Origin: an uncultured Clostridia bacterium
Lineage (GTDB): Bacteria > Bacillota > Clostridia > Christensenellales > Aristaeellaceae
Assembly: GCA_947167215.1 (NCBI GenBank)
Contig: CAMVHE010000028.1
Coordinates: 1-35,492, forward strand
Direction: 5' to 3'
Length of the DNA: 35,492 nucleotides
Shown: piece after piece, positions 16,546 to 24,266 of the stretch
Numbering within the stretch: position 1 is the first letter of the stretch
How the letters are laid out: the number at the start of each line of letters is the position of its first letter
Position numbers and translations under genes: made by a program
The notes under the pieces: generated by a model
Database searches by the model: none
Told to the model about the DNA's origin: nothing
The model's input: the letters and a program-made list of their open reading frames with translations, nothing else

Positions 16546-16569
16546 AAGGAGACCCTGAACGGTCTCCTT
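16546..16569 (-). terminator. Hairpin terminator after the PAP2 gene
   Basis: AAGGAGACC (16546-16554) and GGTCTCCTT (16561-16569) give a perfect 9-bp stem with a six-base loop, 44 bases past the PAP2 stop. The T-run is short, so strength is uncertain. Confidence 0.65.
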
Positions 16570-16612
16570 CCTGGTTATGTTCTTTCCAAATTATATGAAT
16601 TTTGAAGCCAAT

Positions 16613-17557
16613 CTAAGCCATTTTTCCAAGAAACGGCAAGGGAGGCATAAACTGGAAAAGCATGGGATAAAAGGCAATTTCCAAAATCATAATAATAAAG
16701 TAACGAAGTGTTCGGACCAGATTAGCAGCAAGTGTCCCGCTTTCAAGGAATTGTTTACTGAAAGGCATTTTCAATAGAATATTCAAGCCGAAGAATAATA
16801 CTCCTCCGCCCAGTACCCTTAAAATCATACAGACTGGTATCCTTGTGTTTTCAAAATGAACAAAACGCTCTTCCAGCCATATTGCAAGCATGAAACCAAG
16901 GACCATCCCCACGGAAGTAAAGAAATCGGAACTCTTGCAGTAAAAGAAGCCAGGTAATATGGTAATCAGAAGAAGGGAATTAAAGATAGCCGTCTTCTTT
17001 ATTTTCTTCCGGAGAAAAGGAACAAGGAACATCGCCAGAAGGCCGACAAGCCAGCCGACAAGTACATCGGTCGGATAATGTGCTCCAACAACGACTCTTG
17101 AAAAACCGACAAGAACGGACAGAACAACAGCTGCTGCCATCCAGATACGCCGACGTGTTTCCTTTGCAATGGAGCCATAGGTAGCAACCGCACAGGTAGA
17201 GTGTCCGCTAGGAAAGGAATATCCCTGTGCGGCAATATTCATGGGATCTTCTGAAGGAGCCACAACTCGGAATATATCGATCTTCTCATGAACCATATAC
17301 GGCCTGCGGCGCATGGCTATATTTTTCATCATGGGATTCCATGCCGTAGCAACAAGAACGTTTAGTCCTAAGGTTTTCCCCATCTGCTTATCATAGCTCC
17401 AGTAAAAGAAGCCCAGAAGCATTACCATGATTGTCTCTTCTCCAAACATGGAAAAGGCTGAAATAATCTCGATTAAGGCTGGGCTCAGCTTTGTCTGAAG
17501 CATTTCCATCAGTTTGACTTCAAACTCAAAATAAAAGGAGTTCCCGGTAAGTAACAT
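16613..17557 (-). CDS. PAP2 family membrane phosphatase
   Basis: This 314-residue polytopic membrane protein has the three phosphatidic acid phosphatase motifs: K78 through RRRP (83-86), PSGH (116-119) and SR-x5-H-x3-D (R154, H160, D164). H119 and H160 would act in a phosphohistidine mechanism on a lipid phosphate such as phosphatidate, undecaprenyl pyrophosphate or a phosphosphingoid. About 130 residues of further hydrophobic segments follow the catalytic core, longer than minimal BacA-like PAP2 enzymes. It starts 24 bases after the zinc-ribbon gene stop, so both are likely co-transcribed. The substrate cannot be told from the sequence. Confidence 0.9.
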   Translation of the reverse strand: MLLTGNSFYFEFEVKLMEMLQTKLSPALIEIISAFSMFGEETIMVMLLGFFYWSYDKQMGKTLGLNVLVATAWNPMMKNIAMRRRPYMVHEKIDIFRVVAPSEDPMNIAAQGYSFPSGHSTCAVATYGSIAKETRRRIWMAAAVVLSVLVGFSRVVVGAHYPTDVLVGWLVGLLAMFLVPFLRKKIKKTAIFNSLLLITILPGFFYCKSSDFFTSVGMVLGFMLAIWLEERFVHFENTRIPVCMILRVLGGGVLFFGLNILLKMPFSKQFLESGTLAANLVRTLRYFIIMILEIAFYPMLFQFMPPLPFLGKMA

Positions 17558-17581
17558 GAGGATACTATCCTTTCCATGCTG

Positions 17582-18586
17582 CTAAGCAGTAAAGGGTTTG
17601 CCGCAGTTGGGGCAAAACCTTGGTGGATTTGAAGGATCCGGAACCTGGTACCCGCATTCTGTGCAGAAACGCTTCGCCACCACAGCCGGCTTAATGGGTC
17701 TGGGCTTTCCGCATTCCGTACAGAATTTTCCTTTATTGATATGACCGCACTCGCATTTCCATTCTTCCGGATTCAATGAAGCTTCCTCGGGCTTTTTGGC
17801 TCCGCATTCCGTACAGAAGGCTGTAGTATTCGTATGTCCGCACGCACACTTCCAGACATTGGAATCTGCTGCAGGGACCGGCTTTCTGGCACCGCAGGCA
17901 GTGCAGAAAGCGTCTGTGTTGATCTGTCCGCATTCACATTTCCACTGGCCCGCCTGAAGTGTATTCTCTGTCACATCCTCTTCTACCTGAACGGACGGAC
18001 CTTCCTTCATGATCTGGCAGATTTCACGTGCATAGCGATCATACTCACGATAATCCTGGCCGATCTTGTTCTTCGGGCGGACATCCGTCAGCTCAAAAGA
18101 AATACTCTGGAACCATGGCGTATCCACGGCAATGGTTATCAGAAACTGATAGCTGTAGGTATATCTTGGCGGATTGTAGGAAACATAGCGTCCCTCAGGA
18201 GTCTTGTCTTTTACTTCAGACCGGTTTTCAATCACTCTGTAGGTACAGTCTACTACACTATTCAGTGAGATAATATCCGGATTGCCAACTCGCCAGTCAT
18301 TTCGATAGCTTACGAGAAATGCTCCTTTTTCCTCATCCAGATAGATTTTGGTCTTCATTCCCAGCATCAGCGTAGGATGAAAATCGACGAGCCTTTTAGC
18401 GTTTTCTTCTCTATAACGAAGCTGTCTCGCAATCTCTTCTACCGTACTGTTTCTCCGGTCATCGAAATAAGGTGAAAGCTTTTCTGCACAATGCTTGCAG
18501 AGATTGCCATCTGCCAGTTTCTTATTTCCAAGCAAACCAATCTCATCACCACAGATATCACATACCTTTTTGCTGAAAAGACCCAT
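17582..18586 (-). CDS. Multi-zinc-ribbon protein (N-terminal DUF4428-like)
   Basis: The 334-residue protein starts with a Cys4 motif (CDIC ... CKHC) like DUF4428. A middle beta-rich domain (about 60-205; YLDEEKGAFLVSYRNDW, YQFLITIAVDTPWF) may be PH-like. Four zinc ribbons follow: three near-identical repeats of the form WKCxCGxxNxxxFCTxCGxxKP and a last FCTECG ... FCPNCGKPF. Such ribbons often mediate protein contacts; the function is unknown. I chose ATG 18586 with AAAGGAG upstream. The in-frame ATG at 18619 falls in the stem of the HU terminator and cannot be the start. Expression probably comes from read-through of that terminator, or from a promoter inside HU. PAP2 follows. Confidence 0.82.
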   Translation of the reverse strand: MGLFSKKVCDICGDEIGLLGNKKLADGNLCKHCAEKLSPYFDDRRNSTVEEIARQLRYREENAKRLVDFHPTLMLGMKTKIYLDEEKGAFLVSYRNDWRVGNPDIISLNSVVDCTYRVIENRSEVKDKTPEGRYVSYNPPRYTYSYQFLITIAVDTPWFQSISFELTDVRPKNKIGQDYREYDRYAREICQIMKEGPSVQVEEDVTENTLQAGQWKCECGQINTDAFCTACGARKPVPAADSNVWKCACGHTNTTAFCTECGAKKPEEASLNPEEWKCECGHINKGKFCTECGKPRPIKPAVVAKRFCTECGYQVPDPSNPPRFCPNCGKPFTA

Positions 18587-18607
18587 ATTTGCCTTACTCC
18601 TTTCTCT

Positions 18608-18638
18608 AAAAAAGGGCATCCGGAACCGGATGCCCTTT
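18608..18638 (-). terminator. Intrinsic terminator after HU
   Basis: AAAGGGCATCC (18611-18621), loop GGAACC and GGATGCCCTTT (18628-18638) are followed on the minus strand by six Ts ending at 18608. The ribosome binding site of the zinc-ribbon gene comes directly after, so leaky termination may set its level. Confidence 0.9.
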
Positions 18639-18643
18639 CATCA

Positions 18644-18946
18644 TTACTTTTTCTTCTTGGACTTCTTTGCAGGCGGATTGACAGCAACCTTCAGGGCCTT
18701 GCCCGGCTTGAAAGCAGGGGCCTTGCTGGCCTTGATCTTAATGGAAGCCCCAGTTGCGGGATTGCGGCCGGTGCGAGCTTTGCGTTCGCGAACCTCAAAG
18801 GTGCCAAATCCGATAATCTGCACCTTTTCTCCAGCTGCGAGGGTTGTGGAGATCGCATCCAACGAAGCATTGACGGCCTTAGCAGCATCAGCTTTAGTCA
18901 TCTCCTGCGTTTCAGCGACTTTTGCGATGAGTTCAGTTTTGTTCAT
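18644..18946 (-). CDS. hup: HU family DNA-binding protein
   Basis: This 100-residue nucleoid protein has the HU pattern [25 protein letters not shown] at the start, then [25 protein letters not shown], which is the DNA-binding arm signature. It binds and bends double-stranded DNA as a dimer. The C-terminal tail [10 protein letters not shown] is a lysine-rich extension beyond the usual 90-residue core. AAAGGGGGA precedes the ATG, and the promoter is close to consensus, in keeping with an abundant protein. A strong terminator follows at once. Confidence 0.97.
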   Translation of the reverse strand: MNKTELIAKVAETQEMTKADAAKAVNASLDAISTTLAAGEKVQIIGFGTFEVRERKARTGRNPATGASIKIKASKAPAFKPGKALKVAVNPPAKKSKKKK

Positions 18947-18986
18947 ACAAGTGTCCCCCTTTCATATTATCCTAACGGACGAGCTT

Positions 18987-19015
18987 ATGATACTTGATTT
19001 ATAAAGGCTTGTCAA
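18987..19015 (-). promoter_or_regulatory. Strong promoter of the HU gene
   Basis: A perfect TTGACA (19015-19010), 17-base spacer and TATCAT (18992-18987) lie about 40 bases from the HU start. Confidence 0.88.
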
Positions 19016-19290
19016 TGCAGAAATGTTAAAAAACCCTATTTTCAAGGATTTTTTTTCGTAATATGCGTTCTTTCGCCGTCATTGGATGGAATCCCATTTC
19101 ACCTGCATTCAAAATGTCTGTCGCTTTCCTGTCCAGCGACAGGTTTCACAAATTGTTTATAATCAAAGAAACACTTCCGGAATTTGTAAAAAGATCTTAA
19201 TGAAACCTTAATATCCTGAAATGAAGATGAAAAAAATGTATGGTATACTGAATTTATAATGAAATATATAGGATTTTCATTCCAGGGGAG
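19016..19290. other. Intergenic region with hairpin between HU and the Cna-B-like gene
   Basis: No gene is supported. CTGTCGCT (19118-19125) and AGCGACAG (19135-19142) form a perfect 8-bp inverted repeat of unknown role. The right part holds the likely activator-type promoter of the Cna-B-like gene. Confidence 0.45.
19196..19249 (+). promoter_or_regulatory. Candidate activator-dependent promoter of the Cna-B-like gene
   Basis: The -10 box TATACT (19244-19249) has no usable -35 box. Upstream, CTTAAT occurs twice in direct orientation (19196-19201 and 19207-19212) with an 11-base period, the arrangement bound by OmpR/PhoB-type response regulators. The assignment is an inference. Confidence 0.4.
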
Positions 19291-19299
19291 GTGTACAGC

Positions 19300-19866
19300 A
19301 TGCAACGCAAACGTCAGGTTTGGTTTATGCGTCCTCGAGGTAAATGCCTATTCGTTTTACTTCCGCTGATTCTTCTGTTTGCCTTTGGTGTAAGGCATAT
19401 GGAAAGTGCTCTGGCACTGCTGCTCCCGGATCCGATGCTTCAAACAAAGACACAACAGGCAGCTGTTCTTTCCCGGGATAAACGCATCTCCGTCAGGGAA
19501 GTCTGGTATGAGCTGTCTTCCAGCGTCGATGAACTCCCTGAGCCCAGACTCATTCTCTACCGAAATGGCAAGGAATTCAGCAGAACGCCTATCGCCGGAC
19601 TCAATGGCTGGTATCATTTTGAAAACCTCCCGGAAGAAGGGGATTATTACGTAATCGAAAGCCCTATTCCCGGTTATGAGGTAACCTATTCCAATACAGG
19701 AAGCCATTCCTCCATCAATCGCTGGGCCTATCATGGCGGAGCAATCATTCACCGCATGATTGACAACACCTTTAACCGGGAACACGCCCAGCTTTACTCC
19801 TGTATTATCGGTTCTGTCATTCTCCTATTTATCAAATTCTGCATGCGCATGCGTTCTTCTTATTGA
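19300..19866 (+). CDS. Membrane-anchored protein with a single Cna-B/SpaA-like domain
   Basis: The 188-residue protein has an N-terminal basic stretch and hydrophobic segment (about 15-45, CLFVLLPLILLFAFG), a central beta-sandwich (about 60-130) and a C-terminal hydrophobic helix (about 165-183) with a short basic tail. The core, LILYRNGKEF ... WYHFENLPEEGDYYVIE ... PGYEVTYSN, matches the Cna-B/prealbumin-like repeat of Gram-positive surface proteins. No LPxTG sorting motif is present, so it would be held by membrane helices and not by sortase. The ATG at 19300 has GGGGAGG eight bases upstream; the GTG at 19291 overlaps this site. It stands alone. Confidence 0.75.
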   Translation: MQRKRQVWFMRPRGKCLFVLLPLILLFAFGVRHMESALALLLPDPMLQTKTQQAAVLSRDKRISVREVWYELSSSVDELPEPRLILYRNGKEFSRTPIAGLNGWYHFENLPEEGDYYVIESPIPGYEVTYSNTGSHSSINRWAYHGGAIIHRMIDNTFNREHAQLYSCIIGSVILLFIKFCMRMRSSY

Positions 19867-19945
19867 TATTTTCGTGAACGGATTCACCCAAGATGAAAAT
19901 CCTCCGAATCGACAGACGGACGCATAGTATGAAATCGGATCAATA

Positions 19946-20040
19946 CACAGGTTTATTCTCTGCCTGTAACTTCGAATCCAGACGGGCAGAGAGCAGTGTC
20001 TCCGTGGTCTCCCCGGGGCATCTTCCTCCCCTGACCTGTA
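19946..20040. other. Multi-hairpin intergenic element, possible structured RNA
   Basis: TCTCTGCCTG (19957-19966) pairs with CGGGCAGAGA (19983-19992) with one wobble. Outside it ACAGGT (19947-19952) and ACCTGT (20034-20039) could close a three-way junction, and CGGGG/CCCC near 20017-20033 gives a second inner stem. It sits between convergent genes, and no open frame explains it. TTCGAATCC in the loop looks like a tRNA T-loop but has no T-stem. It fits no RNA class known to me. Confidence 0.3.
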
Positions 20041-20091
20041 TGGCTTTGCTTTTCATAAAATAGTGCATCCTGCCATTGGTTATATAAGCAT

Positions 20092-20122
20092 AAGGACTGT
20101 GACTTTCATCACAGTCCTTTTT
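20092..20122. terminator. Intrinsic terminator between convergent genes
   Basis: AAGGACTGTGA (20092-20102), loop CTTTCA and TCACAGTCCTT (20109-20119) form an 11-bp stem with T-run 20118-20122 on the plus strand. It directly abuts the GH67 stop, so it probably also serves that operon. Confidence 0.85.
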
Positions 20123-20123
20123 C

Positions 20124-21977
20124 TCATGGGTAGATAACCCGTCCCTTCTGATCGGGGATTCCGGAAAAACGATAAAAGAAGGTATTGATAATATCACACC
20201 ACTCCCGGGCATTATGAAGCTGCATTTCCATGCGCTGATGCACTTCTTCTGCATCTTCCTCCGGAAATTGAACGGTGTCAAGAAGTCGTTTCATCTCTTC
20301 TACATCTGCCAGCCCCTGAAAATGATCTTCATAGATTCGCTGTATCAGTGTATTACCATCATGAAGGACTGCGTCGTAGGGAAGGCGATGGAAGAAAAGA
20401 ACCAGGTTGTCCGGACACAGATCACGGTTTTCATACACATATTGAAGATGCTCAGGATATTGGAGGGTATATCCGGTTCCGGAGGACGTCCGGTCAATAC
20501 CCACTCCGAAACGGTCTGCACGGTTGTAAGTTCCCCATACATCAAATTCGTATCCGTAAGGGCTGCATCCATAGTGTCCATGAGGGTTAACCATCCAGCA
20601 GAGTCCCAGCGGTGCGGTATAACGCTCATAGGCAATCCGGCTGTGCAGGAGGACGCTGTGCAGGATTTTTCTATCTCTCGATGACAAATCCGGATATGTA
20701 TTGCCCAGCCAAAGGTCTGTAACAGCTTTGGAATCCTGTGTTCCATGGAAAGCGGTCCTTCCATAGGCAAAGAGGTTGAGTGCTGCAAAGGGATGTCCTG
20801 TCCAATTGGAATCACGTCCCAGATTGCTGACCCCTGCAATGGCGGATATGGCATTCTCAGGAATTGCCTGCATAACCTCTTCAAAAAGCGGCGGCATGGC
20901 ATAAATATCCACCTGGTGTCCTGTGTATTCCTGCGTCAGCTGAAACTCAAGTGCAAGACGTGTATGCGGCATCCCATAGAAGAGCGGAGAGACCGGTTCC
21001 CTGACCTGGAAGTCAAAAGGCCCATTTTTTATCTGCAGAATGACATTCTCTGCGAACTGTCCATCCATTGGATGGTAAAGGTCATAGGCCGCCTTCGGCC
21101 GGTCGACGCTCTGGTCCCGCCAGTCCTGTTTGCAGTTGTACACAAAAGCACGCCAGACAACCACTCCACCATGAGGAGCAAGTGCCTTTGCCAGCATATT
21201 TGCCCCTTCCGCATGGTTCCGTCCATAAGCATTGGGGCCTGGACGATGCTCGCTGTCCGCCTTGACCAGGAAGCCGGCAAAATCGGGAATCGCTTCATAA
21301 ATCTTATCTGCTTTTACTCCCCACCATGCCTCCACTGCAGGATCCAGCGGATCTGCTGTCGTCATGCCTTCGAGAATGGGCATGGCAAAGTCTATGCTTA
21401 TCATCACGCGTACGCCAAAAGGACGCAGGATATCTGCAAATCCGGCGAGATCCGGGAGGAAGGTATCCAGCAGATGGCCCGCCGGATCCTGAACATTGAC
21501 GTTATTGATACACAGCACATTGATATGAACAGATGCCAGGAGCCTGCCAAGCTGCCGTATACGGTCCGGATCATAAACAAAGCGGCTGCCTTCAAACCAC
21601 ATTGAGCGTCCGGCATACCCCCGCTCAATGCTCCCGTCCATATTGTCCCAGCAGTTAATCATCCGCAATGCATATCTGGGTTTTGCATCCACTTCTTCAC
21701 GGCTGTTAACCCTTGCATGAAAAACTGCGTCATAGAAACCATACAGCAGGCCTGCACCGGATCCGTGTACCGTACAGTTTCTTTCTTCCCAATGCAGCGT
21801 ATATCCCTCTCCATGCGTGTCGTCATGAATCAGTGTAATTGCGGATGAAGGATGCATGGACATGTAGCGGCTGCATTCATATTCTGCCACATCCTCCGGT
21901 GTCCGGAGATCTCCAGTCAGCTCCCACGGCAGTGCCTTCAGCCAGAGAGGATAGTCACGCCAGGTATTTTTACTCAT
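20124..21977 (-). CDS. aguA: Alpha-glucuronidase, GH67
   Basis: The enzyme removes (4-O-methyl-)D-glucuronic acid from the non-reducing end of aldouronic acids derived from xylan. Family GH67 is clear from the segments DGSIERGYAG, FLVKADSE-x-RPGPNAYGRNHAEGANMLA, VVVWRAFVY and NGPFDFQVREP, and WNLG-type C-terminal parts. By motif, E243 is the likely general acid and D299/E327 the likely base pair; this mapping is my inference. At 617 residues it is somewhat shorter than many GH67 enzymes. There is no signal peptide, so it acts in the cytoplasm. I chose ATG 21977 with AAGGAAGG upstream; it overlaps the GH39 stop by eight bases, showing translational coupling. The longer frame upstream lies inside GH39. 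It is the last gene of the operon. Confidence 0.95.
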   Translation of the reverse strand: MSKNTWRDYPLWLKALPWELTGDLRTPEDVAEYECSRYMSMHPSSAITLIHDDTHGEGYTLHWEERNCTVHGSGAGLLYGFYDAVFHARVNSREEVDAKPRYALRMINCWDNMDGSIERGYAGRSMWFEGSRFVYDPDRIRQLGRLLASVHINVLCINNVNVQDPAGHLLDTFLPDLAGFADILRPFGVRVMISIDFAMPILEGMTTADPLDPAVEAWWGVKADKIYEAIPDFAGFLVKADSEHRPGPNAYGRNHAEGANMLAKALAPHGGVVVWRAFVYNCKQDWRDQSVDRPKAAYDLYHPMDGQFAENVILQIKNGPFDFQVREPVSPLFYGMPHTRLALEFQLTQEYTGHQVDIYAMPPLFEEVMQAIPENAISAIAGVSNLGRDSNWTGHPFAALNLFAYGRTAFHGTQDSKAVTDLWLGNTYPDLSSRDRKILHSVLLHSRIAYERYTAPLGLCWMVNPHGHYGCSPYGYEFDVWGTYNRADRFGVGIDRTSSGTGYTLQYPEHLQYVYENRDLCPDNLVLFFHRLPYDAVLHDGNTLIQRIYEDHFQGLADVEEMKRLLDTVQFPEEDAEEVHQRMEMQLHNAREWCDIINTFFYRFSGIPDQKGRVIYP

Positions 21978-23475
21978 TGTCTTTGCCTTCCTTACAATAG
22001 TATTGGTAATCGTACTCCTCGTCATATTCCGGGAGAACGGGCAACACGCGAACATGTACCACGGATTGTCCTTTCAGTGTAATGCAGAAAGAGGCACCTT
22101 CCTTGCCCATAACAGGCAGAACCGTTCCGGAGAGCGGGACAGCTGCATTCCGGAGAATCTCTGTCTGTTCCTGGGAAAGATCTGCAGGCTCACCCATCTG
22201 ATGCCATACCCGAAGCGGATTTCCGTGAAGTTCATCCACACATTCAAATACTACCAGAAAGGACTTATCGACAGGTACCGTTATGTGCAGGGTAATCTGT
22301 TCCGTACCATCCTGAAACAGGATACCCTCATATCCTCCGTCCTGTCTTTTCGTCATCAGCACATGATCGTCCCGATAAACCGGAGTGCCCTTCAGTCCTG
22401 CATAGACTGCAAACGTGAAAAGCGTGGGTTTGGGAATATTTCCCTGGGCCATGAGGCCGAACCCGCCATGGAAAAGCCTGGGCGGGATCCCCTGCTCTTC
22501 AAAGACGTCACCAAAGGTCCAGTAGCTGTAAAGGTCGCAGACATCGCCCAAGCGGGAAAGCAGCCTGGCCATGACGGCGGCATTTTCCACCGTATCATGA
22601 ATCGGGCAGAAGGGGTTATAGCTTGTATTGAATTCGGTAATGTAGAGCGGAAGATGCTTGGCATAATCATAATGCGCAATAACTTCCCGGGTGCCTTCAA
22701 TCTCTCTGATAACGTCCTCCACCGTATTCATGCGATGGTACAGATATCTTCCCTTTTTTTCCGGAGACTGTCCCATATATACATGCCTCGAGATGAAATC
22801 AAGGGAAAGATTCTCCTTCCTGCAGAAGGAAAGGAAAGCATCCAGCCAGGGCAGTGCATTACTTCCGCCGCAAATCACAGGCCCTCCAACCTTCATTTCC
22901 GGGATGATGCCCTTGACGGTTCTGGAGACGGCTGCATACAGTTCCAGATAGGCATCCTGATCTGCATTTTCCCAAAAAGTGGTGAGGTTTGGCTCATTCC
23001 ATATTTCGCAGGGCCAGCCTGCTACTTCCTGGTAGCCATACCGGTGGATTAGATGCTCCAGTGTTTTGGAAATGAGCGTCGTAAATTCCGACATTTCTGC
23101 CGGCGGAGTTACATTGGCCTTCCAGTAAAACAGCGTCTGTGTACCGCTGGCCATTTTTTCCGGCATGAAACTAAGTTCCAGAAACGGGCGGATACCCTTG
23201 TTCAGAAAACTGTCAAATACTCTGTCCAAGTATGTAAAACAGTAAGATACATGTTTTCCTTCGGTGTCTTCCCTTACCTGGTAGATTCCCATCGGATCGC
23301 TGAAAATACCATGTCCTCGAATCAGCTCAAAAGGACAGACGGAAAGCACTCCGGAAAGCTCATTCTGATATTCTTCCTGCAGTGCAAGATCCAGACGTCC
23401 TGTTCCAACACAGGCACAGGTGAGATTGCGGAATGGTGCGGTATCGCCCTGCCTGATTCTGATTGACTTCTCCAT
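21970..23475 (-). CDS. Beta-xylosidase, GH39
   Basis: The 501-residue retaining glycosidase should release xylose from xylo-oligosaccharides. GH39 is supported by PCEIWNEPNL, where E161 is the acid/base, and by PLYITEFNTSYN, where E281 is the nucleophile. KVGGPVICGG and the HVYMGQSPEKKGRY region between them also fit. The C-terminal part is a beta-sandwich as in other family members. No signal peptide is present. The ATG at 23475 has AGAGGTG eight bases upstream; an in-frame GTG at 23484 overlaps that site. The start lies 12 bases after the MBL gene stop, and its end overlaps GH67. Related GH39 enzymes include alpha-iduronidases, but the GH67 neighbour favours xylosidase. Confidence 0.92.
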   Translation of the reverse strand: MEKSIRIRQGDTAPFRNLTCACVGTGRLDLALQEEYQNELSGVLSVCPFELIRGHGIFSDPMGIYQVREDTEGKHVSYCFTYLDRVFDSFLNKGIRPFLELSFMPEKMASGTQTLFYWKANVTPPAEMSEFTTLISKTLEHLIHRYGYQEVAGWPCEIWNEPNLTTFWENADQDAYLELYAAVSRTVKGIIPEMKVGGPVICGGSNALPWLDAFLSFCRKENLSLDFISRHVYMGQSPEKKGRYLYHRMNTVEDVIREIEGTREVIAHYDYAKHLPLYITEFNTSYNPFCPIHDTVENAAVMARLLSRLGDVCDLYSYWTFGDVFEEQGIPPRLFHGGFGLMAQGNIPKPTLFTFAVYAGLKGTPVYRDDHVLMTKRQDGGYEGILFQDGTEQITLHITVPVDKSFLVVFECVDELHGNPLRVWHQMGEPADLSQEQTEILRNAAVPLSGTVLPVMGKEGASFCITLKGQSVVHVRVLPVLPEYDEEYDYQYYCKEGKDNE

Positions 23476-23487
23476 AACGGACACCTC

Positions 23488-24264
23488 TCAAAACTTATCA
23501 CGGTCGAAAACCAGAACCTGGTCTCCCGCAGGATGTGCGGCAACGGTGTGTATTCCCATTGCTGCCCCTTCCCCTGTATCCTCTGCTCCTGCAAGAACAT
23601 CGTCTGTCAGACCATCAGCGAACGCAACGAACACGCTTCTCGGATAGCAGGACCATCGATGCGAGCAAATCACATACTCAAAGGGGAGATTGAAAAGCCC
23701 GGAAATATTTTCACGATATTCGCGAACTGGAAGAGCCTCCGGGAAAAACAGCCAGGTACAGGGATTCCAGTCATCACCTGTCAAAAGCAGCTGATGCTGC
23801 GGTATCCATACCACCAGGGATCCCGGGGTATGTCCCGGTGCAGGACAGATAACTGCTTCCAGTCCTCCCAGGTCATGGGAGCCTGCCCTTATCGTAGCAA
23901 GGTCTGGCATCGCTGCTTTCAAATAGCCTTCATCCACAGGAACTCCGCGGAGATCTGCATCCTCAGCAGCCTTTTGGCGTCGGGCAAGAGTAGCATATGT
24001 GTTATAGACGGGGATATCCCCCTCAGAGACAGCAACCTGCTGGAACCAGCATGCCCCCAGCGCATGATCATGATGTCCGTGTGTCAAAACAACCGTCAGA
24101 GGAAGTGAAGTCAATGTTTTGATGAAAGCTGCGACATTTTGAACCCCGTATCCGGTATCTATCAGCATCGCCTGTTCATCTCCCACCAGCAGCGTCATAC
24201 ACACTCCCAGAGGATCTTCGATATGATAGATGCCAGGAAAGAATTCTTTTGCACGAAATCCCAT
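23488..24264 (-). CDS. Metallo-beta-lactamase-fold hydrolase in the GH operon
   Basis: The 258-residue protein shows the MBL-fold metal ligands: H62-x-H64-x-D66-H67 in THGHHDH, then H in APGHTPGS, D in LLTGDD and H in ICSHRW. It should hold two metal ions and hydrolyse an ester, lactone, thioester or phosphodiester. It starts two bases after the GH2 stop and ends 12 bases before GH39, so it belongs to the glucuronoxylan operon. Its place suggests a job on a sugar lactone or ester that arises from aldouronates, but this is an inference. No signal peptide is present. A ribosome binding site GAAGGGAG lies at the end of GH2. Confidence 0.87.
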   Translation of the reverse strand: MGFRAKEFFPGIYHIEDPLGVCMTLLVGDEQAMLIDTGYGVQNVAAFIKTLTSLPLTVVLTHGHHDHALGACWFQQVAVSEGDIPVYNTYATLARRQKAAEDADLRGVPVDEGYLKAAMPDLATIRAGSHDLGGLEAVICPAPGHTPGSLVVWIPQHQLLLTGDDWNPCTWLFFPEALPVREYRENISGLFNLPFEYVICSHRWSCYPRSVFVAFADGLTDDVLAGAEDTGEGAAMGIHTVAAHPAGDQVLVFDRDKF

Positions 24265-24266
24265 CG

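Noticed and set aside
19971..19979. tRNA T-loop-like TTCGAATCC
   Set aside because: The flanking bases do not form a T-stem, and no acceptor stem, anticodon arm or CCA end can be built around it.
20745..21605. 286-codon plus-strand open frame
   Set aside because: It is antisense to the GH67 gene and has no family resemblance.
22003..23052. 349-codon plus-strand open frame
   Set aside because: It is antisense to the GH39 gene, whose catalytic motifs are intact.
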